This document shows positions 1-6,225 of a stretch of 15,403 nt of DNA, piece by piece. The DNA comes from Chloroflexota bacterium. Lineage in GTDB: Bacteria; Chloroflexota; Limnocylindria; QHBO01. Position numbers and translations under genes: made by a program. Numbering within the stretch: the first letter of the stretch is position 1; each line of letters starts with the position of its first letter. The notes below the pieces were generated by a model. That model did not search any database and had not been told where the DNA came from. It saw only the letters and a program-made list of their open reading frames with translations. The stretch lies in the NCBI GenBank assembly GCA_023250255.1, contig JAHFBB010000004.1, forward strand, positions 1 through 15,403, given 5' to 3'.

Positions 1-849
1 GGACATCAGCCGGCGTCGCTCGTCTCGCCCCCGACCGGCCTGTGAACCGAAGCCGATGCCGCGCTTGCCGACCCGCTCTTCGACGATCCGCTCGAGTCCT
101 TCGAAGGCGCCGCCGCAGATGAACAGGATGTTGGTGGTGTCGATCTGGATGAAGTCCTGGTGGGGATGCTTGCGGCCGCCCTGCGGGGGCACATTGGCCA
201 CCGTCCCCTCGAGGATCTTCAGCAGCGCCTGCTGAACGCCTTCGCCGGAGACATCACGGGTGATGGACGGGTTATCGGTCTTGCGGGCGATCTTGTCGAT
301 TTCGTCGATGTAGATGATCCCGCGCTGCGCACGCTGGACGTCGAAATCGGCCGCCTGGATGAGGCGGAGCAGAATGTTCTCGACGTCTTCGCCGACATAG
401 CCGGCCTCGGTCAGGCTGGTGGCATCGGCGATGCAGAACGGGACATCCAGGACTCGGGCCAGGGTCTGGGCGAGCAGGGTCTTGCCCGAACCGGTGGGGC
501 CCACCAGCAGGACATTGCTCTTGCCGAGCTCGACATCATCGACGGCCGTCCCGGCGTCAACCCGCTTGTAGTGGTTGTAGACCGCCACCGACAGAACCTT
601 CTTGGCGCCGTCCTGGCTGATGACGTACTCGTCGAGCGCTTCCTTGATCTTGCGCGGGCTCGGCAGGGGCGGCGGAGTGCCGCGCTGGGCGCGGGGAGCC
701 TCCTGCATCTCCTCGTCGATGATCTCCTGGCAGAGGGTGATGCACTCGTCGCAAATGTAAACGCCCTGCCCGGCAATGAGCTTGCGGACCTGCTCCTGGC
801 TCTTGCCGCAGAACGAACAGCGATAGGGAACCTTGGTCTTGGTGGTCAT
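1..849 (-). CDS. clpX: ClpX, ATP-dependent Clp protease ATPase subunit (3' end beyond window)
   Basis: ClpX is the hexameric AAA+ unfoldase that recognises tagged substrates and feeds them into ClpP in the cytoplasm. The 283 codons present show an N-terminal zinc-binding domain with Cys11, Cys14, Cys33 and Cys36, a Walker A motif GPTGSGKT ending at Lys123-Thr124, the substrate-gripping pore loop GYVG at 150-153, and a Walker B/DEID motif with Asp182-Glu183. The reading frame is open to the left edge, so the sensor-2 part and C-terminus are missing here. The ATG at 847-849 directly precedes the typical Thr-Lys-rich leader and zinc finger. The gene follows clpP on the same strand after about 97 bases, in the common tig-clpP-clpX order. 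A TATCCT box 9 bases before the ATG suggests its own leaderless transcript in addition to read-through from clpP. Identification is secure. Confidence 0.97.
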   Translation of the reverse strand, partial: MTTKTKVPYRCSFCGKSQEQVRKLIAGQGVYICDECITLCQEIIDEEMQEAPRAQRGTPPPLPSPRKIKEALDEYVISQDGAKKVLSVAVYNHYKRVDAGTAVDDVELGKSNVLLVGPTGSGKTLLAQTLARVLDVPFCIADATSLTEAGYVGEDVENILLRLIQAADFDVQRAQRGIIYIDEIDKIARKTDNPSITRDVSGEGVQQALLKILEGTVANVPPQGGRKHPHQDFIQIDTTNILFICGGAFEGLERIVEERVGKRGIGFGSQAGRGRDERRRLMS

Positions 850-858
850 CCGCGATCG

Positions 859-864
859 AGGATA
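859..864 (-). promoter_or_regulatory. Putative -10 box for leaderless clpX transcript
   Basis: On the minus strand TATCCT ends 9 bases before the clpX ATG. This spacing puts the transcription start at or within a few bases of the start codon. No convincing -35 hexamer and no Shine-Dalgarno sequence is visible, so the case rests on the -10 match and its recurrence before other genes in the window. Confidence 0.5.
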
Positions 865-911
865 GCACGGGCTGTCGCGCAAACTGCCATCGGACAAAGG
901 TCCCATCCAGC

Positions 912-936
912 CGGCGGAATCCCGTCCCGTCCGCCG
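912..936 (-). terminator. GC-rich hairpin between clpP and clpX (attenuator or weak terminator)
   Basis: A 7-bp inverted repeat (912-918 with 930-936, CGGCGGA/TCCGCCG) with an 11-base loop lies 10 bases after the clpP stop codon on the minus strand. No U-tract follows, so it is not a canonical intrinsic terminator. It may stabilise the clpP mRNA end or reduce read-through into clpX, which has its own candidate promoter. Confidence 0.35.
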
Positions 937-946
937 TGAGCCAGGC

Positions 947-1570
947 CTATTTCTTTGGCTTCGCCCCGGCGCCGAGTCCAATGGGTGACTCCCCGCCCTT
1001 GACGAAGACCTCGTCCACCACCCCGTAGGCTTTGGCTTCCTCGGCACTCAGGAAGTAGTCCCGGTCGGAGTCCTTCTTCACCCGCTCGAATTCCTGCCCG
1101 GTGTGGTGAGCCAGGATCTCCATCAATCGGTCGGTCAGGTGGAGCATCTCCTTCACCTGGATCTCGACGTCGGGAGTGTTGCCCCGGAAGCCGCCCGAGC
1201 CCTGGTGGATCATCACCCGGCTATTGGCCAGGGCGAACCGCTTGCCGGGTGCGCCCGCTGCCAGCAGGACGGCGCCCATGCTGGCTGCCTGACCTATGCA
1301 GATCGTGCTGACCGGGGCCTTGAGGTACTGCATGGTGTCGTAGATCGCCAGGCCACTCGTCACCACCCCGCCGGGGGTATTGATGTACAGGCTGATGTCC
1401 TTGTCGGAGTCCTCCGATTCGAGGAACAGCAGCTGGGCAATGATCAGGTTGGCAACATGGTCCTCGATGGGCTCACCGAGGAAGATGATCCGCTCCTTGA
1501 GCAGCCGGGAGTAGATGTCGAAGGCGCGCTCGCCACGGGCGCTGCTTTCGATGACCATCGGCACGAGCAT
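947..1570 (-). CDS. clpP: ClpP, ATP-dependent Clp protease proteolytic subunit
   Basis: This is the serine peptidase (family S14) that forms the tetradecameric barrel loaded by ClpX. The 207-residue length is normal. The catalytic triad falls at the classical E. coli mature numbering: Ser97 in GQAASMGA, His122 in VMIHQGSGG and Asp171 in the DRDYFLSA segment. The N-terminus lacks a long propeptide. The ATG at 1568-1570 is chosen because a GGAG Shine-Dalgarno (1578-1581, 7-base spacer) precedes it. The next in-frame Met, four codons downstream, is less well placed. It starts 4 bases after the tig stop codon, so it is very likely co-transcribed and possibly translationally coupled with trigger factor. 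ClpP with ClpX degrades misfolded and tagged proteins in the cytoplasm. Only one clpP copy is visible in this window. Confidence 0.97.
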   Translation of the reverse strand: MLVPMVIESSARGERAFDIYSRLLKERIIFLGEPIEDHVANLIIAQLLFLESEDSDKDISLYINTPGGVVTSGLAIYDTMQYLKAPVSTICIGQAASMGAVLLAAGAPGKRFALANSRVMIHQGSGGFRGNTPDVEIQVKEMLHLTDRLMEILAHHTGQEFERVKKDSDRDYFLSAEEAKAYGVVDEVFVKGGESPIGLGAGAKPKK

Positions 1571-1574
1571 CGGT

Positions 1575-2888
1575 CTACTCCGCTTCGGAAGGTGCTGCCG
1601 CGAGGGCGCGGTCCATGAGGTGCTCGACGATCTTACGGTTCCTGATCGTCATCCGCAGGTACGCCCGACCACGGCGCGAGGTGAGGTACTCGCGGAGGCG
1701 CGTTTCGTCGGGGTATCGCTCGAGCTGTTCGGCGACCTCGGCGTCCACCTCGGCCTCGTCCGCATCGATCCCCTCCTTCTCGGCAACCGCCGACAGCACC
1801 AGCAGGGTCTTCACGCGCTGGATGGCCGGCTCGCGCAATTCGGCGGCCAGTTCCTCCGGACTCTTCTTGGTCAATTCGAGGTAGGTCTCGATGCCGATCC
1901 GTTGCTGCGCGAGGCGCGCCCGCATCTCGTCGCGCATGATCTCGACCTCGTTGGCAATCATCACCTCCGGCAGTTCGACAGTGGCGTTGGAGGTTGCGAA
2001 GTCGATGATCCGGTCGCCGTACCGATGCCGCCCCTCCGCCTCCGACCGCGTGACGAGGGCGTCGGCAATCTCGTCGCGCAACTCGGCCAGGGTCGGATGT
2101 TCGCTGACCGATGCCGCGAAGGCGTCGTCCATGTCGGGCAGCTGGCGCTCGCGCAGATCGAGCAGTGTCACCGCGAAGTGCGCGTCCTTGCCGGCCAGTT
2201 CCTCGACCCGGTAGTCGGCCGGAAACGCGATGTCGAACTCGGTTCCGCCGCCGATCTCGAGGCCGACCAGGTGGTCCTCCCAGCCCGGAATCATTCGCTC
2301 CTCGCCGATGACCAGCGGCAGTCGGTCGCTGCTGCCACCATCGAACGGCTCGCCGTCGATGGTGCCCACTGACGAGACCGTGACGAAGTCGCCGCTCGCC
2401 GCAGGGCGACCGTCAACCGGGAGCAGGGTCGTCTGCTGGTCGCGCAGGTCGGCCAGGACCGCATTGATCTCCTCCTCACCGGTCGGCGCGATTTCGAGCG
2501 TGAACGGATAGTCGAGATAGGCACCCAATTCCACGTCGGGTCGGACCGAGACGGTTGCGGTGAAGTTCACCGGCTCGCCTTCGATCACTGTCGCCGGATC
2601 GATATCCACCTCGGGGTGATCGATGGGGATGACGTCGAGTTGAACGAGTGCGGCGTCGTAGCCGGCGTCCACCAGATGCTCGACGGCCTCGGCCAGGACG
2701 GCCCCACGCCCTGCGTAGCGCTCGACCACCGCTCGAGGCGCCTTGCCGGGCCGAAAGCCGGGAATCTTCGTCCGGTCGGCGAGGTGGCGATAGGCGGTCT
2801 CGAAGTGGCGGGATACCTCCTCGCCGGGTACCTCGATCTGCAATTGAACCCGTGAGCCCGGCTGCGGCTGGGCAGAAGCGGTGACCAC
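1575..2888 (-). CDS. tig: Trigger factor, ribosome-associated chaperone and peptidyl-prolyl isomerase
   Basis: Trigger factor binds ribosomal protein L23 at the exit tunnel and shields nascent chains. The 437-residue product has the three expected parts. First is an N-terminal ribosome-binding domain with the signature GFRPGKAP at residues 44-51. Second is an FKBP-like PPIase domain at about 163-248 (GDFVTVSSVG through the IPGWEDHL segment). Third is a helical C-terminal chaperone domain to the end. The start is a GTG at 2886-2888, placing the protein about 24 bases downstream of tRNA-Leu. The only Shine-Dalgarno-like GGAG is rather distant (about 12 bases), so the exact start is the least certain part. 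The gene is first in tig-clpP-clpX and may be transcribed through the tRNA from the promoter at 3019-3024. Confidence 0.95.
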   Translation of the reverse strand: MVTASAQPQPGSRVQLQIEVPGEEVSRHFETAYRHLADRTKIPGFRPGKAPRAVVERYAGRGAVLAEAVEHLVDAGYDAALVQLDVIPIDHPEVDIDPATVIEGEPVNFTATVSVRPDVELGAYLDYPFTLEIAPTGEEEINAVLADLRDQQTTLLPVDGRPAASGDFVTVSSVGTIDGEPFDGGSSDRLPLVIGEERMIPGWEDHLVGLEIGGGTEFDIAFPADYRVEELAGKDAHFAVTLLDLRERQLPDMDDAFAASVSEHPTLAELRDEIADALVTRSEAEGRHRYGDRIIDFATSNATVELPEVMIANEVEIMRDEMRARLAQQRIGIETYLELTKKSPEELAAELREPAIQRVKTLLVLSAVAEKEGIDADEAEVDAEVAEQLERYPDETRLREYLTSRRGRAYLRMTIRNRKIVEHLMDRALAAAPSEAE

Positions 2889-2911
2889 GATGAATGAGTG
2901 CTCCGATGCGA

Positions 2912-2995
2912 TGGTGGGCGAGGCGAGATTCGAACTCGCACGTCTTGCGACACCGGCTCCTAAAGCCGGCGCGTCTGCCGTTCCGCCACTCGCCC
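2912..2995 (-). tRNA. tRNA-Leu, anticodon UAG (reads CUN codons)
   Basis: An 84-base cloverleaf on the minus strand. The acceptor stem is GGGCGAG paired with CTCGCCC, the discriminator is A, and the 3' CCA is encoded (2912-2914). The T arm contains GTTCGAATC. The anticodon stem CCGGC/GCCGG encloses a 7-base loop with anticodon TAG at 2960-2962. A long variable arm typical of class II tRNAs (Leu/Ser) is present. It lies directly upstream of tig on the same strand. Confidence 0.95.
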
Positions 2996-3018
2996 GAAAG
3001 GCTGCCTGACGGACGGCG

Positions 3019-3024
3019 AGTCTA
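3019..3024 (-). promoter_or_regulatory. Putative -10 box upstream of tRNA-Leu
   Basis: TAGACT on the minus strand predicts transcription starting near 3012, leaving a leader of about 17 bases before the mature tRNA. The same hexamer occurs before the J-domain gene. No good -35 hexamer is apparent at 16-18 bases upstream. Confidence 0.4.
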
Positions 3025-3035
3025 GCAAAGGCGCG

Positions 3036-3662
3036 TCAGGGCGCCTTGGTCGGACCGCCCCCCGAACGCGACCATCCCCGCCAACCGGTCTCCGTTCCGC
3101 GGGCCGCTCGTGGGGTCATAACACCAATCTCGCCCAACAATCTGGCAAATCCGTCCTTGGCGGCCATGCCGATTGCCGCAACCGCCGCAACTTCCACCGC
3201 CCGCCAGAACGCCCGTCCCGGACCGGGCGGACCGAAGACGGCGTCTCGGGCAAGTTCGCGCGCTCGTCGCCGACTGGCGGGGTGACGAGTCCATGCGGCC
3301 AACTCGGCTGCCAGCGTCTGCCGTGCGGAAGACTCATCGCCGTCTGCATCGTCAACGGCGAGGTCCACGAACGCCTGGAGTGAGCGGGGCAATCGCTCGT
3401 ACGCCCGGGCGTCCGTGCCGCCGAACAGGCCGCGCAACCCATAGACCGCCCGTCGCGGTCCGCCGGCCACCACGAACAGGGCGAGACCCACGGCCAGCGC
3501 GGTGGGCACCGGATGCTGGCGGACCCAGTTGCGCGGGTCGGCGGCGTAGCGAGCGCGGACTTCGGCTTCGGCGGCGGTGGCATGCAACTCGGCCTTGGCC
3601 GCGGCGATTCTCGCCTCGACCTCGGCCGGGCTCAACGCCGGGCGATCCAGTTCTGCAGCCAT
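3036..3662 (-). CDS. Small membrane protein, DUF3618-like
   Basis: A 208-residue protein of no firmly recognised function. Residues 10-45 are charged and Ala-rich with amphipathic helix character, followed by WVRQHPVPTALAVGLALFVV (about 47-66), a short membrane segment with the 'HPVP' entry typical of DUF3618-like proteins. The rest is Arg/Ala-rich, with a second hydrophobic stretch near 160-180. The frame is open further upstream to 3797, but the ATG at 3660-3662 is preferred because a GAGG Shine-Dalgarno (3670-3673, 7-base spacer) precedes it and the upstream part is Gly/Arg-rich noise overlapping the previous gene. It overlaps the end of the holin-like gene by 31 bases in another frame, so the two are probably translated together. 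DUF3618-type proteins often neighbour such holin-like proteins in actinobacteria; their role is unproven, with envelope stress a common guess. Confidence 0.6.
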   Translation of the reverse strand: MAAELDRPALSPAEVEARIAAAKAELHATAAEAEVRARYAADPRNWVRQHPVPTALAVGLALFVVAGGPRRAVYGLRGLFGGTDARAYERLPRSLQAFVDLAVDDADGDESSARQTLAAELAAWTRHPASRRRARELARDAVFGPPGPGRAFWRAVEVAAVAAIGMAAKDGFARLLGEIGVMTPRAARGTETGWRGWSRSGGGPTKAP

Positions 3663-4042
3663 TCGAGTTCCTCGTTGAGAGAGGCGATGGTCTTTTCCGG
3701 GACGAAGGTGATCTTGTCCAGTCGCTTCACGCCGAGCCAGGCGACCAAACCGGCCGACAGCAGCAGGATCCCAAGGACCACCACCGCCACCACCCACGCC
3801 GGAACCGCCAGCAGAGCGGCCAGACCGAGGATGAGCGCGATGAGCGCGATGACGAAGGCCATCACGCCGAGTCCCACGGCCGCGGCCAACAGGACCACTG
3901 CCCCCCGAAGCTGGCCGACCGCGTTACCAACCTCGTTGCGCGCACTCTGGATGTGGAGGGTGACCAGCTCGATCGCCAGTGCCACCGCGCGGCGGATCAA
4001 GGTCTCCAGGCTGGGGGGTCCTACCGATTCGGGCGAAGTCAT
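3632..4042 (-). CDS. Holin-superfamily-III-like membrane protein (Phage_holin_3_6 type)
   Basis: A 136-residue integral membrane protein. Residues 10-40 form an amphipathic helix, followed by two long hydrophobic segments at about 46-80 and 82-104. A short cytoplasmic tail follows, with FVPEKTIASLNEELEWLQ at 113-130. The 'P-x-x-T-I-x-S-L-x-E-x-x-E-W-L' tail is characteristic of the family named actinobacterial phage holin superfamily III. Despite the name, most members are chromosomal housekeeping-type membrane proteins, and no phage genes are nearby. The ATG at 4040-4042 has no Shine-Dalgarno but has TAGAAT ending 9 bases upstream, matching a leaderless start. It heads the minus-strand unit running toward tRNA-Leu and tig. 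Function is unknown beyond membrane localisation. Confidence 0.75.
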   Translation of the reverse strand: MTSPESVGPPSLETLIRRAVALAIELVTLHIQSARNEVGNAVGQLRGAVVLLAAAVGLGVMAFVIALIALILGLAALLAVPAWVVAVVVLGILLLSAGLVAWLGVKRLDKITFVPEKTIASLNEELEWLQNWIARR

Positions 4043-4051
4043 GCGGCCACG

Positions 4052-4057
4052 ATTCTA
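4052..4057 (-). promoter_or_regulatory. Putative -10 box for the holin-like gene
   Basis: TAGAAT on the minus strand lies 9 bases before the ATG at 4042, predicting a leaderless or nearly leaderless transcript. The identical hexamer with the identical 9-base spacing occurs before the gene at the right end of the window. Confidence 0.5.
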
Positions 4058-4115
4058 CCGCCGGTTCGCCGCGATCCCCAGAGGACCCTGGAGGGACGGT
4101 CCTGGGAAGGTCGGC

Positions 4116-4121
4116 TATCCT
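4116..4121 (+). promoter_or_regulatory. Putative -10 box for the DUF3105 gene
   Basis: TATCCT ends 10 bases before the ATG at 4132. It is the same hexamer as before clpX. It supports the start at 4132 over the longer open frame beginning further upstream. Confidence 0.45.
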
Positions 4122-4131
4122 TCCCGGCCGT

Positions 4132-4761
4132 ATGAGCAAACGGCGGACCTCCGGACCCCAGCGTGTCCGTGCCAGCGATGCCGCCATGCAGCGCAAGCTC
4201 GATTCCGGCGGATCGGGCGGCGGTGGGCGGTGGGTCATCTGGGGCCTGGTCGGCTTCCTGGTTCTTGGACTCGGAGCCGCCGGGATTGCGGTCATCCTGA
4301 GCTCGGCAGGCACCCAGGCGCAGACCTACCCCGACGCCGGACGCGAGCACATCACCACCGGGACGGCGGGCAGCGGGTACACCTCCACCCCGCCCACGTC
4401 CGGTCCGCACTGGGACACGCCCGGACCATGGGGGGTCTACCAGGCGCCCATGGCGGCTGAGCAATCCATCCACAACCTCGAACATGGGGGCATGGTCATC
4501 TGGTATCAGCCTTCGCAGGTGACCGATTCGGACATCGCCGCCCTGACGGCGTTCACCACCGAACAGAATCGCGGTGACCGGTTCAAGGTGATCCTGTCGG
4601 CCTGGGACGGCAACGATTTCGGCCACCCGATTGCCGTGGCTGCCTGGCGCTGGCTGCTGTACCTCGACAGCCCGGACACCGGGGCAATCTCCGGCTTCAT
4701 GGACAGCAACTACGGTGTGGCACCCGAGCCGAATGGAGGCCCTGACCGACCCGGCGTCTGA
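4132..4761 (+). CDS. Membrane-anchored DUF3105 domain protein
   Basis: A 209-residue protein with a basic N-terminus (KRRTSGPQRVR), a Gly/Ser linker and one transmembrane segment at about 34-56, followed by an extracytoplasmic domain. That domain carries the DUF3105 hallmarks: the SGPHWD motif at 90-95, GVYQAP at 101-106 and the nearly invariant IHNLEHGG at 113-120. A His- and Glu-rich signature of this kind could bind metal, but no activity is established for the family. The frame stays open upstream to 3979, yet the ATG at 4132 is chosen because a TATCCT box sits 10 bases before it and the upstream codons overlap the divergent holin-like gene. tRNA-Lys begins 38 bases after the stop on the same strand. 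Confidence 0.85.
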   Translation: MSKRRTSGPQRVRASDAAMQRKLDSGGSGGGGRWVIWGLVGFLVLGLGAAGIAVILSSAGTQAQTYPDAGREHITTGTAGSGYTSTPPTSGPHWDTPGPWGVYQAPMAAEQSIHNLEHGGMVIWYQPSQVTDSDIAALTAFTTEQNRGDRFKVILSAWDGNDFGHPIAVAAWRWLLYLDSPDTGAISGFMDSNYGVAPEPNGGPDRPGV

Positions 4762-4799
4762 TGGTTGCAGCCACTCGGGCAGTCGGTCATCATCGGTCG

Positions 4800-4874
4800 G
4801 GGCGCCTAGCTCAACGGCAGAGCAAGTGACTCTTAATCACTAGGTTCAGGGTTCGAATCCCTGGGCGCTCACCA
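4800..4874 (+). tRNA. tRNA-Lys, anticodon CUU (reads AAG)
   Basis: A 75-base cloverleaf. The acceptor stem 4800-4806 pairs with 4864-4870 (one G-U pair), and the 3' CCA is encoded at 4872-4874. The D arm is 4809-4823. The anticodon stem AGTGA/TCACT encloses the loop CTCTTAA with anticodon CTT at 4832-4834. The T arm CAGGG-TTCGAAT-CCCTG is at 4847-4863. It lies between the DUF3105 gene and the M16 pair on the same strand. No clear promoter of its own is visible in the 38 bases upstream, so it may be cut from a longer transcript. Confidence 0.95.
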
Positions 4875-4929
4875 TTCCCACTCGAGACCTTGCCGGCGGA
4901 CAGCCGGATCTGCTCAGGAGTTCCGCTGG

Positions 4930-6225
4930 ATGGGTCACCTCGCCTTCGAACGTCATCGGCTGGACAACGGATTGCGCGTCGTCTTGGCGCCCGATTCGGC
5001 TGCGCCGATCGTCGCGGTGAACCTGTGGTACGACGTCGGCAGCCGGAACGAGCGACCTGGCCGGACCGGCTTCGCCCACCTGTTCGAGCACATGATGTTC
5101 CAGGGCACCGCCAGTGTCGCCAAGGGTGAGCATTTCGCCACCGTCCAGGCGGCGGGGGGCACCCTGAACGCGTCGACCTGGTGCGACCGCACGAACTACT
5201 TCGAGACGCTGCCCAGCCATGAACTGGAGACCGGGCTGTGGCTCGAGGCCGATCGGATGGCCAACCTCCTGCCCGCCATGACCCTGGAGAAGCTCGACAA
5301 CCAGCGTGACGTGGTGAAGAACGAGCGCCGATCCTCCATGGACAACCAGCCCTACGGGTCGTGGGACGAACGGATCCAGGCGGCAATCTTCCCGGTCGGT
5401 CATCCCTATCACCATTCGACCATTGGCTCGATGGAGGACCTGTCCGCCGCTTCACTGGACGATGTGAAGGAGTTCTTCGCGACCTACTACGCCCCGAATA
5501 ACGCGGTGCTCAGCCTGGCCGGCGATTTCGAGCCGGGGTCGGCCCTGGCGGCCATCGAGCGTCACTTCGGCCCGCTGACCCCGAATGGCGCGCTCCCGCC
5601 CGCTCCCGACGGAGCCCTGCCCGATCGCCTCGGCGGCGAGGTCCGCGATACCGTGCCCGATGCGGTGGAGCTGCCGCGGGTCTACCTGGCCTATCGGATC
5701 CCGCCGTACGGGACGGATGAGTTTCTGCCGTTTGAACTGGCGAGCGACCTGCTGGCGACCGGTCGGGCCTCCCGGTTGTACGCGCGGCTGGTCCGCGAAC
5801 AGCGGCTCGCCCAGGATATCGGCGCGTCGGTCTTTCCCTTCGCCCACGGGGCAGCGGTGCTGATGGCCCACGCCACCGCCCGACCGGACCTCGACATCGA
5901 GATCCTGGAGGCAGCCCTGGCCGCAGAAATCGAGGACCTGGCGACCAACGGTCCGACCGACGATGAACTCGAGCGGGTCCGGACCCTGCACGCGTCGACC
6001 ATCGAGCGTGGTCTGGAAGAGGTCGCCGAACGAGCAGACCGGTTGAGCCAGTACACCTGCCTGTTCGACCAACCGGAGCGGATCAATACCGAGGTCGGCG
6101 ATTACGACCGGGTGTCGGCCGAGGCCATCCGCGAGGCGCTCCGCGACCAATTGGGACCTGACAATCGGTACGTCCTGACGTTCGTGCCCAATGGCGAAGA
6201 CCTGGCCGATGAGGAGGAGGACTGA
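4930..6225 (+). CDS. M16 family zinc peptidase, catalytic subunit
   Basis: A 431-residue insulinase-like (inverzincin) peptidase. The inverted zinc motif HLFEH is at residues 50-54 (ligands His50 and His54, catalytic base Glu53). The third ligand is expected at Glu132 in the VVKNERR segment, giving the usual spacing. The protein has no signal peptide or membrane segment and is probably cytoplasmic. The second half has the degenerate M16 fold but lacks the Arg/Tyr substrate-binding pair (LAQDIGA where LAY-type motifs are usual). It ends in an acidic tail (EDLADEEED). The ATG is supported by AGGAG at 4916-4920 with a 9-base spacer. The stop overlaps the start of the next gene by one base (TGATG), so both subunits are made in equal amounts. 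This matches M16B heterodimers of a catalytic and a substrate-binding subunit. The natural substrate is unknown; presequence-like or misfolded peptides are typical for the family. Confidence 0.9.
   Translation: MGHLAFERHRLDNGLRVVLAPDSAAPIVAVNLWYDVGSRNERPGRTGFAHLFEHMMFQGTASVAKGEHFATVQAAGGTLNASTWCDRTNYFETLPSHELETGLWLEADRMANLLPAMTLEKLDNQRDVVKNERRSSMDNQPYGSWDERIQAAIFPVGHPYHHSTIGSMEDLSAASLDDVKEFFATYYAPNNAVLSLAGDFEPGSALAAIERHFGPLTPNGALPPAPDGALPDRLGGEVRDTVPDAVELPRVYLAYRIPPYGTDEFLPFELASDLLATGRASRLYARLVREQRLAQDIGASVFPFAHGAAVLMAHATARPDLDIEILEAALAAEIEDLATNGPTDDELERVRTLHASTIERGLEEVAERADRLSQYTCLFDQPERINTEVGDYDRVSAEAIREALRDQLGPDNRYVLTFVPNGEDLADEEED

Noticed and set aside
160..939. A 259-codon plus-strand open frame opposite clpX
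   Set aside because: The opposite strand encodes ClpX with its zinc finger, Walker motifs and pore loop all in order. The plus-strand frame is a mirror artefact of high G+C.
3632..4042. The holin-like protein as evidence of a prophage
   Set aside because: No other phage gene is nearby, and this family is widespread on chromosomes beside DUF3618-like genes.
3979..4131. Extended N-terminus for the DUF3105 protein
   Set aside because: The extra 51 codons run antisense through the start of the holin-like gene and its promoter. The ATG at 4132 gives a normal basic N-terminus before the membrane segment.
4800..4874. tRNA-Lys as an integration (att) site
   Set aside because: No integrase and no direct repeat of the tRNA 3' end was noticed in the window.
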